NCBI GenBank assembly: GCA_938022235.1 | Contig: CALIEL010000013.1 | Location: forward strand, 1-24,856 | Direction: 5' to 3' | From: Oribacterium parvum | GTDB lineage: Bacteria; Bacillota; Clostridia; Lachnospirales; Lachnospiraceae | Length of the DNA: 24,856 nucleotides | Shown here: piece by piece, positions 7,555-15,227 of the stretch | Layout: every line of letters begins with the position of its first letter | Position numbering within the stretch: the first letter of the stretch is position 1 | Notes under the pieces: model-generated | Seen by the model: only the letters and a program-made list of their open reading frames with translations | Told to the model about the DNA's origin: nothing | Database searches by the model: none | Program-made: the position numbers and the translations under genes

Positions 7555-9951
7555 ATGAGGTGTAAAGTTTGCGGTACGGAAGTAAAAGAAAATCAACGGT
7601 TTTGTCCTACCTGTGGATTATTGATTGACCTTTCTTTCTCCCCCTTTCAAAACATTGAAGTTCAGCCAGAGCCGGAGAAGGATGAAGAACCTGAATTTTT
7701 AAAACAACAGATGTTGGCACAGGAAGAGGCGGAGAGCGAGGAAGAGTCTTTGGAAAATCTTCCTTTGAAGAAAAATGTTGATGAATTCCTGGAGGAACAA
7801 AAAGAGGCCGGAGAGTTGGAATATGCACCGGAGGAAGAGCCTATTCAAGAAGAACTTTCACAGGAAGAAGTTTTACAGGAAGATGTTTCACAGGAAGAAC
7901 TTGAGGAGAAAGCTGTACAAGCAGAGGCTGTAAAGGAGTCTGTAGCTTCGGAAGAGAAAGAGGAAACCGATACAGCCGCTCTTTCAAAAGAACAGGAAGA
8001 AACCGATACCGATACACTTTCAGGGGAAAAGGAAGAAACCGATACAGCTGCTCTTTCAAAAGAGCAGGAAGAAATCGATAGAGATGCTCTTTCAGAGGAA
8101 CAGGAAGAAGCCAGCTTCATTGAAGCCTTTTTCCGGGAGAAGGAAGAGCATGGGGAAGAAGAGTCTCAGCCGGAAGAAGCTCAGGTACAGGAATCTATAC
8201 AAGAGGAAGCGGAACAAGAAGGACTGAAAGAAGAGATATCGGAACAAGAAACATCGGAACAAGAGGAAGCCGGAATACAAGAATTTGTACCGGAGGTATT
8301 TACTGAGGAAGATTCTAAAGAAGATTCTCATGGAGATGAGCTTCAGGAGAAAGAGCCTCAAAAGGATGAGCCTCAAGAGGATGAGCCTCAAGAGGATGAG
8401 TCTCAAGAAGATGAGCTTCAAGAGAAAGACCCTCAAGAGGATGAGTCTCAAGAGGAGGAAGGTCCTTTAGAAGACGAGTCCATTACCCTTATTGAAAGAG
8501 GACTTTTCCGGGAAGAAGTGCAGGAAGAGGAAGAAGAGCCGGAGGAGAAAATCCTTTCCTTACAGGAAAAGCGTAAGGAAATGGAGGAAAAGCTGGCTTT
8601 TGAGGGGGAAATTCCTGATGATCCTGATGATTTCCAGGATAAGGCAGCCATTCCTCCAACCTCAGTGGGAGAATGGAAAAAGGGCTGGCAGAAATGGAAG
8701 AAGGCAGCTCCTTTAGCAATTATTCCCGTTTTGGGCATTGCATATATTTGTTATCAAAACTTGCCTGCTACCCAATATGATAACTTACTGAAGAAGGGAA
8801 CAAAGCTGGTTCAGTCTGAAAAGGGAGACGAGGCGATAGCTCTTTTAGAAGGAATGCCCTCTAACCTTACGAAGAACAGCAAATATTATCTTCTTTTGTC
8901 CGAGGCCTATGGAAAGGCCGGGAGACATCAGGAGGCGGTAAAGGCCTTAGAAGAAGCGAAAAAACTGTATCCGGAGGATACAGAGGTTCAGACAGCATTG
9001 TCTCTTTTGGATCCCAAGGTGGAATCGGATTTGCAGGGAGACAGCTTTACCGACCCTGTGGAGATTAGTTTAAAAAGCAGTGGAAAGAAAATCATTTACA
9101 GCATAAGCGGTGGAAAAGAGGATATTCAAAAAGAAGAATATCTTGCTCCGATTAAGCTGAGTCGAAACGGTAATTACACTTTGACAGCCTATGCACAAGC
9201 CAGTGACGGCAGTATGGGAGAAAGCTACAGTAAGAGCTTTAGCATTAGTTTGGATCCGGAGAAGTATCATCTGTCCCAGTTTTTAGATGAAGAGGGAGGA
9301 CGTTCCTACATCGATGAAAATGGAGATCGAGTCACCGGATGGAAGGAAATTGCCGGAAAGTATTACTATTTTGATGAAAATGGTATTATGCAAAGTGGTT
9401 TCCAGGATATCGGAGGAGAACGCTACTATCTTAATGCCGATGGAACTATGCAGACCGGTCGTCTGGACTTGGAAGGAAAGACCTACTTCTTCGATCAGGA
9501 TGGACATATGATTAAGGATGCCTGGGTTGATCATCTTTACTATGTAGGGGAAGATGGCGTGATGCTTCGGAATCAGGAGAATAAAGAGGGGGTACATTTT
9601 GATGAGGATGGAAGGCGCGCCTTCCTAGCCGCTGATTTGTATGCCGCTCATCCGGATAGTATCGTCGTTGTGGAAAGTAAACAGAGAAAAGAACATTCTT
9701 CTTACTATCTTTTCCCGGCAAAGATTTATTATCAGAAGAAAAACGGCAGAGCCAGTGGAAAGGTGGCTTATGAGACGGAAATCAAGGTTTCCAAGATGGC
9801 CATGATGAGTTATTTGGATGAAAATCTGCCAAGTATTACCGCAAAGGACGCCGTATCCTTCCTGCCGACTCTTTCTATGCAGAACATTAAGCAGAATAAA
9901 GACGGTGTTGTTACAAGCTTTGCTTTTGTTTTGGGAGAGAGGCGCAGTTAA
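7555..9951 (+). CDS. Zinc-ribbon, acidic-repeat membrane protein with TPR and cell-wall-binding repeats
   Basis: A 798-residue mosaic. Residues 3-20 form a zinc ribbon (Cys3, Cys6, Cys17, Cys20). Residues about 37-365 are a very acidic low-complexity linker with two tandem-repeat blocks. Residues 384-400 are a membrane span preceded by basic KKGWQKWKK, which puts the N-terminal part in the cytoplasm and the rest outside. Residues 404-485 look like TPR helices. Residues about 497-570 resemble the Ig-like chitobiase C-terminal type domain (FTDPVEISLKSS). Residues about 585-672 are four to five cell-wall-binding repeats (GWKEIAGKYYYFDENG type). The last 100 residues are unrecognised. Start ATG 7555 follows AAGGAGGAG. 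It may link an internal signal or scaffold to the cell wall; function is unknown. The next gene abuts directly. Confidence 0.85.
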   Translation: MRCKVCGTEVKENQRFCPTCGLLIDLSFSPFQNIEVQPEPEKDEEPEFLKQQMLAQEEAESEEESLENLPLKKNVDEFLEEQKEAGELEYAPEEEPIQEELSQEEVLQEDVSQEELEEKAVQAEAVKESVASEEKEETDTAALSKEQEETDTDTLSGEKEETDTAALSKEQEEIDRDALSEEQEEASFIEAFFREKEEHGEEESQPEEAQVQESIQEEAEQEGLKEEISEQETSEQEEAGIQEFVPEVFTEEDSKEDSHGDELQEKEPQKDEPQEDEPQEDESQEDELQEKDPQEDESQEEEGPLEDESITLIERGLFREEVQEEEEEPEEKILSLQEKRKEMEEKLAFEGEIPDDPDDFQDKAAIPPTSVGEWKKGWQKWKKAAPLAIIPVLGIAYICYQNLPATQYDNLLKKGTKLVQSEKGDEAIALLEGMPSNLTKNSKYYLLLSEAYGKAGRHQEAVKALEEAKKLYPEDTEVQTALSLLDPKVESDLQGDSFTDPVEISLKSSGKKIIYSISGGKEDIQKEEYLAPIKLSRNGNYTLTAYAQASDGSMGESYSKSFSISLDPEKYHLSQFLDEEGGRSYIDENGDRVTGWKEIAGKYYYFDENGIMQSGFQDIGGERYYLNADGTMQTGRLDLEGKTYFFDQDGHMIKDAWVDHLYYVGEDGVMLRNQENKEGVHFDEDGRRAFLAADLYAAHPDSIVVVESKQRKEHSSYYLFPAKIYYQKKNGRASGKVAYETEIKVSKMAMMSYLDENLPSITAKDAVSFLPTLSMQNIKQNKDGVVTSFAFVLGERRS
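7960..8103 (+). repeat. Four 36-bp tandem repeats within the acidic linker
   Basis: Four in-frame units of 36 bp (7960, 7996, 8032, 8068) encode 12-residue copies of the form EETDTAALSKEQ. Units 1 and 3 are nearly identical; units 2 and 4 have diverged. The repeat length is a multiple of three, so copy-number change would not break the frame. Confidence 0.85.
8335..8459 (+). repeat. 15-bp tandem repeats (DEPQE type) within the acidic linker
   Basis: About eight imperfect copies of a 15-bp unit, GATGAGCCTCAAGAG, encode pentapeptides such as DEPQE, DESQE and DELQE. They lie in the same gene as the 36-bp repeats, closer to the membrane span, and again keep the frame. Confidence 0.85.
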
Positions 9952-10149
9952 ATGAATACAAGCATAGTAATAGCTGTGAGCTTGAACGCCAAATGGCTTC
10001 TACCGTTTTTACTTCTTTCCTTTTTCTTTATCGTAGTATTAACCGCGGTAATTTATAAAATCATGTGGCTACGCTTGGACAAGATGATTAAAGAGAAAGA
10101 GAAAGAAAAAGAAGATATTGAAAAAACAGAAGATAAGAACGAAGAGTAG
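9952..10149 (+). CDS. Small single-span membrane protein with charged tail
   Basis: A 65-residue protein beginning immediately after the stop of the preceding gene with no gap, suggesting translational coupling. It has one strongly hydrophobic segment (about 14-38, WLLPFLLLSFFFIVV then LTAVIYKIMW) and a Lys/Glu-rich helical tail (40-65), probably cytoplasmic. No family is recognised. It may work with the cell-wall-binding membrane protein encoded just upstream. It is short, but the start context and a terminator right behind it support it as real. Confidence 0.65.
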   Translation: MNTSIVIAVSLNAKWLLPFLLLSFFFIVVLTAVIYKIMWLRLDKMIKEKEKEKEDIEKTEDKNEE

Positions 10150-10161
10150 AGAAAAAAGAGA

Positions 10162-10193
10162 GGCTGTAAATCAAACTATTTTGATTTACAGCC
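10162..10193. terminator. Bidirectional terminator between the 9952 gene and xpt
   Basis: A perfect 14-bp stem (10162-10175 with 10180-10193) around a 4-nt loop lies between convergent genes. The minus-strand flank carries a T run (complement of AAAAAA at 10152-10157), and the plus-strand flank is T-rich (TCTTATTTTA), so it can end transcription from both sides. Confidence 0.85.
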
Positions 10194-10201
10194 CTCTTAT
10201 T

Positions 10202-10783
10202 TTATGGGTTCTCTCTAAAGCTGATTTGTCCTTCGTCAGTCATTTCTTCAATGATTGCCAGGCTATAAACCGGGAAGCCCATTTCCCGAAGCTCTTTTCC
10301 TCCGCATTGGAAGCCCTTTTCAATAGCAATACCGATTCCGGAAATCTCCGCATTGGCCTGCTTACAGATATCAATCAATCCTCTCATGGCCTTTCCTACA
10401 GCCAGGAAGTCATCGATCAGTAAAACCTTGTCCTCCGATCCTAAGAATTTCTTGGAAAGCGTTACGGTAAAGTCCTTGTTGTAGGTAAAGGAATGAACGG
10501 TGGAGGTGTACAGGTCTCCGTCCAGATTCTTACTCTTTGCTTTTTTGGCAAAAACAACCGGAACATGAAAATACTGTGCTGCACAACAGGCAAGGGCGAT
10601 TCCGGAAGCTTCAATGGTTAAAATACGAGTAATCCCTTTGTCCTTAAAACGCTCATAGAATTCTTTTCCCAATTCTTCCAAAAGAGAAACGTCCAACTGA
10701 TGGTTCAAAAAGCTATCCACCTTTAAAATATTACCCGGTCTGACTTGTCCATCCGCCTTGATTCTTTCTTCCAGCAGCTTCAT
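10202..10783 (-). CDS. xpt: Xanthine phosphoribosyltransferase
   Basis: Purine salvage enzyme that makes XMP from xanthine and PRPP. At 193 residues it has the normal length. The PRPP-binding loop is VLLIDDFLAVGKA with Asp124 and Asp125, where the family usually has DDFLANG. TIEASGIALA (57-66) and FAKKAKSKNL (78-87) are further family hallmarks. The minus-strand ATG ends at 10783 with GGAGGGA just upstream. I looked for a purine riboswitch in the 250 bp upstream and saw none, unlike many Firmicute xpt genes. The gap 10784-11035 otherwise holds only A/T-rich sequence. Confidence 0.95.
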   Translation of the reverse strand: MKLLEERIKADGQVRPGNILKVDSFLNHQLDVSLLEELGKEFYERFKDKGITRILTIEASGIALACCAAQYFHVPVVFAKKAKSKNLDGDLYTSTVHSFTYNKDFTVTLSKKFLGSEDKVLLIDDFLAVGKAMRGLIDICKQANAEISGIGIAIEKGFQCGGKELREMGFPVYSLAIIEEMTDEGQISFRENP

Positions 10784-11035
10784 TTGATCCCTCCATTTTA
10801 TCCTTGACTCAGCCTATGATTCTACTCCTCTCAAAGTTCCCTGATTTCCTTTATTTAGGAAAACAAAAATGAACTTGTTTCAGAATAGTATGTATAGTAA
10901 AACATATTGTAGAAAAAAGAAAGGGGTTGGAAAGAAGATAATAGAGAAAAGCAAAGAAATTACGCAAATTTCTCAAAAGCAATTCCCTTTCCCGGAATAG
11001 AAGCTCATTTTTGGAAAAATAAGAAAGGAAAGAAA

Positions 11036-11575
11036 ATGGATCAGTGGAGCATCCCCATAGGGTATCAAGAGGTTTTAGCAGATTATGCACAGAAAAATGC
11101 GGTGACAAAGGAGACGGCATTTTCCAATCTGATGGATTTTATTCAATTAAAGGATCAGTATTTCTCTCAGATTTTGGTTTATATTGAAAATGCAGAGCAA
11201 TATTTGGATGGGGGAGAGGAAATTCCGGAACAGGAGTTGCAGCTGGCTTATATGGAAAGCTTCGGGGAAAATACTGTGGGCGCCATGGTGAAGTGCTATT
11301 TCCGAAAATCGGAAAGCAAAGATCTTCTTTTGGCAGTGGGCTATGACAGTGAATTAAGCACCTGGGAAATCCTAAGCTTTTTCCAAAGAAAGATTCCTTC
11401 CATGGACTTAGACGGAGATACGCTGTGCCTCTACTATGTTAAGGATATGAACAGACTTCCCAAAGCAAAAAAAAGCTTCCCCCTCTTGGAAAATGAAGAA
11501 GGAGAAGAGTATTGTAAGGCGGGATATTTTCCCTCCATCTATGTAGACGAAGAGGAGGAGTGGGAAGAGGAATAG
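11036..11575 (+). CDS. Hypothetical acidic protein
   Basis: A 179-residue soluble protein starting at ATG 11036 behind AGGAAAG. No signal peptide or membrane span. It begins with a helical part (about 1-75, ADYAQKNAVTKETAFSNLMDF) and continues with an alternating strand/helix part, ending in a very acidic tail (EEEEEWEEE-like). I do not recognise a family. It is a lone plus-strand gene between two minus-strand folate/purine genes and converges on folC. Confidence 0.7.
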   Translation: MDQWSIPIGYQEVLADYAQKNAVTKETAFSNLMDFIQLKDQYFSQILVYIENAEQYLDGGEEIPEQELQLAYMESFGENTVGAMVKCYFRKSESKDLLLAVGYDSELSTWEILSFFQRKIPSMDLDGDTLCLYYVKDMNRLPKAKKSFPLLENEEGEEYCKAGYFPSIYVDEEEEWEEE

Positions 11576-11633
11576 CTTCTCTTCGAAGGAATTGTATTTT
11601 GAAGCTATCCCTCTGCATTTTCCAAGAAGGAAA

Positions 11634-12935
11634 TTAGTGGGAAGAATAGTAGTTTCTGAAGAAGTTTCTAATCTGTCCTACCTGATATAAGGAACCAAGA
11701 CAAAGAAGGAGAGTTTTCTCTTCTTCTTTTTTTATGGCATTCAGGTTCCACTCCAGACCTTCCTCCAAGCTTTCGGGACAACGAATTTCTCCGTCAAAGT
11801 GAGCTTGCCATTGTTCCTTTAAGACTTCAGGCTTTTGTCCCCTATGGCTTTCCACCTGGAAGAAACTAAAGCTCAGTGTATTGTTTTTTAACAGTTCCAG
11901 CATGGTCATATAATCCTTATCCGCCATAACGGAAAAGAAAATTCTCTTCTTGTAGTTCGGAAAAAGCATTTCTATGGAGCGAACCAAACTGTTTACCGCT
12001 TGGGGATTGTGGGCTCCATCAAGAATAATCAAAGGACGTTTTTTTAGAATTTCAAATCGGCCCGGCCATGTAACTGTCATAAGCCCCTGCTTTACGCAGT
12101 CCTCAGAAATGGAAATGCCTCTTTCCTTCAGACAGTCTATCGCATCACAGATGACCATGGCATTATCCAATTGATAATCTCCCAGTAAGGACAATGCATA
12201 TTCATGTCTCTCTCGATAGGAGAAGTATTGGTAGCCGTTATCAATATGGAAGGAATAGGAATGAAAATATTTGGGATTGGTAATATGCAGCTTGGCATTT
12301 TTCTCTTTGCAAATTCTTCGAATCTCTTCCATGACCTCAGGCTTCTGATGCATTAATACCACAGGAGTATCTTCAGCAATAATACCGCCCTTTTCACGGG
12401 CGATTTCTTCCAGGGTATCTCCCAAAATAGCAGTGTGCTCCAAACCGATATGGGCGATAATGGACAATTCCTTATGGGGGATTACATTGGTGGCATCCAG
12501 TCGGCCTCCAAGACCTACCTCTAAGACCACATAATCCACGCCCTTTTCCAGAAAATAACAAAAGGCCAGGGCTGTCAGCATTTCAAAGGAATTGGGTTTC
12601 TCCTCCTCCAAGCTTTCGCTGAGCTCCCGCATTTTTAGACAAAGTCTTTTTAAATCTTCATCGGAAATCATTTCTCCGTCAATGGTATAGCGCTCATTCA
12701 TGCTTTCTATATGCGGGGAAATGTACATCCCGGTTTTATAACCGGAAAGGCTTAAAATCTGTTGCAGGCTTTTCGCGACGGAACCTTTTCCGTTGGAACC
12801 GGCAATATGGATAAACCGAAGCTTATTTTCCGGATTTCCGCATTTTTTTAATAAATTTCTGGTTGGTTGAAGACCCATTTTACAACCGTACCAATCGTTT
12901 ACCCCAAGAGTCTCCATACATTCTTCCCAAGTCAT
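11634..12935 (-). CDS. folC: Folylpolyglutamate synthase / dihydrofolate synthase family
   Basis: Mur-ligase-fold enzyme that adds glutamates to (tetrahydro)folates, retaining them in the cell, and in many bacteria also makes dihydrofolate. The start at 12935 is chosen because AAGGAGG lies just upstream and residues begin MTWEECMETL; the open frame to 13016 adds a non-homologous stretch across a terminator hairpin. The product has 433 residues. The P-loop is GSNGKGS (46-52, Lys50). AHIGLEHTAILGDT followed by IAREKGGI and ILDGAHNPQA are conserved landmarks. It lies downstream of folT on the same strand, so uptake and trapping of folate are encoded together. Confidence 0.95.
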   Translation of the reverse strand: MTWEECMETLGVNDWYGCKMGLQPTRNLLKKCGNPENKLRFIHIAGSNGKGSVAKSLQQILSLSGYKTGMYISPHIESMNERYTIDGEMISDEDLKRLCLKMRELSESLEEEKPNSFEMLTALAFCYFLEKGVDYVVLEVGLGGRLDATNVIPHKELSIIAHIGLEHTAILGDTLEEIAREKGGIIAEDTPVVLMHQKPEVMEEIRRICKEKNAKLHITNPKYFHSYSFHIDNGYQYFSYRERHEYALSLLGDYQLDNAMVICDAIDCLKERGISISEDCVKQGLMTVTWPGRFEILKKRPLIILDGAHNPQAVNSLVRSIEMLFPNYKKRIFFSVMADKDYMTMLELLKNNTLSFSFFQVESHRGQKPEVLKEQWQAHFDGEIRCPESLEEGLEWNLNAIKKEEEKTLLLCLGSLYQVGQIRNFFRNYYSSH

Positions 12936-12983
12936 TTTAAAATTATCCTCCTTATATAAAGAACAAATTCTTCCCTTAGAAAA

Positions 12984-13028
12984 ACAGAGTAGCGAAAGCA
13001 AGAAACAGCACTGCATTCGTTACTCTGT
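12984..13028 (-). terminator. Terminator-like hairpin between folT and folC
   Basis: On the minus strand a 13-bp stem (13028-13016 with 12996-12984, one G-U pair) with a 19-nt loop is followed by TTTTTC. It lies between folT and folC, so folC may receive only read-through from the riboswitch-controlled transcript, or the hairpin may be an mRNA-stability element. Confidence 0.55.
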
Positions 13029-13039
13029 ATTATAGTGTT

Positions 13040-13558
13040 TTATTTTGCTATAGCATGAAAAATTTTGCGTTTTTCAAACAGCAAGACAATTGCATTAATG
13101 GCAAAGTATTGAAGAATACTGTTAATCAGCACTTGAAGGATACGGAATTGCATCAAAGGAAGAAGAGGGCTTCCGGTGCTGAGAGTCAGTAAGTAGCTGT
13201 TGATGACTAAGCTGCAAAGCAGCTGGCTGATTAAGATCGCAAGGAGAATACGATATTGGCTTCGATTTTTCTCCAAACAAAGGCTATATATCACTGCAGT
13301 TAATCCTACAGAGAGAGTGTAGCCCGGCATATAAGGGAAGGGAGAAAATAAAAAGCACCCCAGGATATCGGAAACGCAGGCAATTAAAACAGCCGGAACC
13401 ATGCCCAGATACATAGAGGCAAAGACAATGGGGACAAAGCCGAAGCCGATACGGAAATTCCATGCCTGTACCGACAGAAATCTGGTCAGAATAATCTGAA
13501 TGGCAACCAGCATAGAAAAGGTGACAAGATTTTTGACATTAAACACGTTCTTATTCAT
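13040..13558 (-). CDS. folT: Folate ECF transporter S component
   Basis: A 172-residue integral membrane protein that binds folate and works with the shared ECF energising module (not in this window). It has about five to six hydrophobic segments. The N-terminal pattern FSMLVAIQIILTRFLSVQAW followed by NFRIGFGFVPIVFASMYLG is characteristic of the folate S component. ATG at 13558 has AAAGGAGCGG upstream. A tetrahydrofolate riboswitch lies directly 5', which independently supports the folate assignment. folC follows after about 100 bp. Confidence 0.93.
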   Translation of the reverse strand: MNKNVFNVKNLVTFSMLVAIQIILTRFLSVQAWNFRIGFGFVPIVFASMYLGMVPAVLIACVSDILGCFLFSPFPYMPGYTLSVGLTAVIYSLCLEKNRSQYRILLAILISQLLCSLVINSYLLTLSTGSPLLPLMQFRILQVLINSILQYFAINAIVLLFEKRKIFHAIAK

Positions 13559-13603
13559 AGACCGCTCCTTTCATGCGCTGTAAAGAAGCTGTCTTGCTTC
13601 CTG

Positions 13604-13703
13604 GCAGCGGGATGCGAGAATAAAACTGGGAACCGATTCGGCTCTTCGTCCCGACACCAACTCCCTGTGTGTCGGGCACTAACCACTTTATTCTCTACTC
13701 TGC
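13604..13703 (-). ncRNA. Tetrahydrofolate (THF) riboswitch, class I
   Basis: Read on the minus strand, the element starts GCAGAGTAGAG and ends CGCATCCCGCTGC. It has the THF aptamer landmarks: GAGTAGA in the 5' half, GCATCCCGCT in the 3' half, and ACGAAG after the third stem. Helices: outer GCAG/CTGC; then GAGAATAAA with TTTATTCTC (9 bp); then CCCGACAC with GTGTCGGG (8 bp). A following hairpin (GAAGC/GCTTC within GCTG...CAGC) overlaps the last bases of the aptamer, and CCGCT of the aptamer can pair with AGCGG next to the folT ribosome binding site. No T run follows, so control of translation is more likely than termination. Confidence 0.9.
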
Positions 13704-13719
13704 AAAAAGTTCTAAGGGC

Positions 13720-13748
13720 ATAGTAATGCCTATTCCGCGTTTTGTAAA
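13720..13748 (-). promoter_or_regulatory. Promoter of the THF riboswitch-folT transcript
   Basis: On the minus strand TTTACA (13748-13743) and TACTAT (13725-13720) are spaced by 17 bp. Transcription would begin about 10 bp before the aptamer, which is the expected placement. A second possible box pair (TTGAAA and GATTAT, 17 bp apart) lies some 25 bp further upstream. Confidence 0.6.
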
Positions 13749-13882
13749 GGATAATCCCTCTAAAATTCTGCCTTTTCAAAAGGAATTTTAAGAAAATTAT
13801 TGAAAGAAAATCCCATTTCAAAATTTATTTTATTTTTTCTGTTTTTTTTTTTAGAAAGGAAGAAAAGATGGCACGGTTTTTC

Positions 13883-13916
13883 TTGTCAAAAAAGAAATAG
13901 GGGACTACACTGTAGT
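13883..13916 (+). promoter_or_regulatory. lrgAB promoter with palindromic operator over the -10 box
   Basis: TTGTCA (13883-13888) and TACACT (13906-13911) are 17 bp apart, about 25 bp before the lrgA start. The -10 box lies inside the perfect palindrome ACTACA-C-TGTAGT (13904-13916). The half-sites recall TACA/TGTA operators of the BlaI/MecI/CopY repressor family, but the centre is 1 bp instead of the usual 2. Repression by a regulator encoded elsewhere is a reasonable inference. Confidence 0.55.
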
Positions 13917-13939
13917 AGTTTTTGTGGGAGGAGGGTTCG

Positions 13940-14419
13940 ATGAAATTAATCCGACAGGTGACATGGATCATCTTTTTTACTTTTTTGGGAGAGATGTGTA
14001 ATAAGCTTTTGCCTTTACCGGTTCCGGCCGGGGTCTATGGCTTGATTTTTATGCTGATTTTTCTGATGCAGGGAATTATTCCCTTGAATGCGGTGGAGCA
14101 GGCGGGCAACTTTATGCTGGAAACCATGAGTATTATGTTTTTGCCGGCTGCAGTAGGGATTATGACCGTAACAAAATTACTGATGCCGGTTTTAGTTCCT
14201 TACCTTGTAATTATCGTCTTATCCACGATTATTGTTATGGCGGTTACCGGCTTGGTAAGCCAGAGAATCTTAAAAGTAACAGAGACCAGAGAAGATAAAA
14301 TCAAGGAAATGCGCTCTATGGAATCTGCATTGGAAAAGAAAGAGAAAATCCAGGAAGAAATTCGAGAGATACAGTTGGAAGATTTAAAGCAGAGCTTAAA
14401 GGGCTTGGAGGAGGAATAA
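13940..14419 (+). CDS. lrgA: CidA/LrgA family membrane protein
   Basis: A 159-residue holin-like protein with about four hydrophobic segments in residues 1-110 and a charged, probably coiled-coil C-terminal tail (about 112-159, rich in Glu/Lys) that is longer than usual. The family pattern LPLPVPAGVYGLIFMLIFL (near 29-47) is clear. ATG at 13940 follows GGAGGAGGG; the in-frame TTG at 13922 is upstream of this site and is rejected. LrgA/CidA proteins act with LrgB/CidB in murein hydrolase control and, in several bacteria, pyruvate transport. Its stop overlaps the lrgB start. Confidence 0.9.
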   Translation: MKLIRQVTWIIFFTFLGEMCNKLLPLPVPAGVYGLIFMLIFLMQGIIPLNAVEQAGNFMLETMSIMFLPAAVGIMTVTKLLMPVLVPYLVIIVLSTIIVMAVTGLVSQRILKVTETREDKIKEMRSMESALEKKEKIQEEIREIQLEDLKQSLKGLEEE

Positions 14420-15117
14420 TGAAAGAAATTTTAATGAGTTCAGAACACTTCGGTTTTGGCTTAAGTATATTTATTTACCTTCTTGCCATCCAAATCAAGC
14501 TTCGATTAAAGTGGGACTTTTTAAATCCCTTGCTTGTTTCAACCATTATTATTGTGGGAATCCTCCTGGTTACGGAAATTCCTTATGCCAAGTATAAACA
14601 GGGTGCGGGACTTTTGAGTTATTTTTTAACGCCGGCTACGGTCTGTTTGGCCATTCCCCTTTATAAGCAGTGGTCCTTACTGAAAAATAATTTCAAAGCC
14701 GTATTTTTGGGGATTTTTGCAGGGACTTTGAGCTCTATCGGCAGCATTTTACTGCTTGGTATATTATTTCATTTGCCCAATGAACATATTTCCACCTTAT
14801 TGCCAAAATCCATTACCACAGCTATCGGTATGGGAATTTCGGAAGAAACCGGAGGATATGTAACCTTAACCGTAGCAGCCATTGTGTTAACGGGTATTTT
14901 GGGAAGTATTCTTGCAGATCTTGTTTTTCGTATTTTCCCCATTCATCATCCCATTGCCAAAGGTCTTGCTTTAGGAACCAGCGCCCATGCCATCGGTACG
15001 GCTAAAGCACTGGAGCTTGGTGAAGTGGAGGGAGCAATGTCCTCTCTGGCTATCGTGGTTGCCGGAATTCTTACGGTAATTTTGGTTCCCATAGTCAATA
15101 ATGTGGCCTTTGGCTAG
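14419..15117 (+). CDS. lrgB: LrgB/CidB family membrane protein
   Basis: A 232-residue protein with multiple membrane spans over its whole length, matching the LrgB family. Landmarks are FLTPATVCLAIPLYKQW and PKSITTAIGMGISEETGG, then HAIGTAKALELGEVEGA near the C-terminus. The ATG shares one base with the TAA of lrgA (TAATG), so the two are translationally coupled. LrgAB act as a pair in the cytoplasmic membrane. Acetolactate synthases in this window use pyruvate, which LrgAB-type proteins transport in some species, but no link is shown by sequence. Confidence 0.93.
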   Translation: MKEILMSSEHFGFGLSIFIYLLAIQIKLRLKWDFLNPLLVSTIIIVGILLVTEIPYAKYKQGAGLLSYFLTPATVCLAIPLYKQWSLLKNNFKAVFLGIFAGTLSSIGSILLLGILFHLPNEHISTLLPKSITTAIGMGISEETGGYVTLTVAAIVLTGILGSILADLVFRIFPIHHPIAKGLALGTSAHAIGTAKALELGEVEGAMSSLAIVVAGILTVILVPIVNNVAFG

Positions 15118-15227
15118 GGCATAAAAAAGAGTAAGTCTTCCGTGCCGGGATTGTAAGAAAAATGTCCAAGCTTTTTCCCGGAAGCTTTGCTAAAATGGGG
15201 CAGAGAAATGAAATTTTAGGAGGAGTA

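Noticed and set aside
7841..8470. Several long open frames on both strands overlapping the acidic linker.
   Set aside because: They are shadows of the repeat-rich coding frame, lack ribosome binding sites and have low-complexity translations.
10784..11035. Purine riboswitch expected upstream of xpt.
   Set aside because: No aptamer-like conserved loops or suitable stems were found on the minus strand.
11572..11608. Stem ATAGCTTC/GAAGCTAT between the 11036 gene and folC as a terminator.
   Set aside because: The loop is 21 nt and there is no T run on either strand, so support is too weak.
13555..13821. Minus-strand open frame of 88 codons upstream of folT.
   Set aside because: It lies over the THF riboswitch and its promoter and lacks any protein-like pattern.
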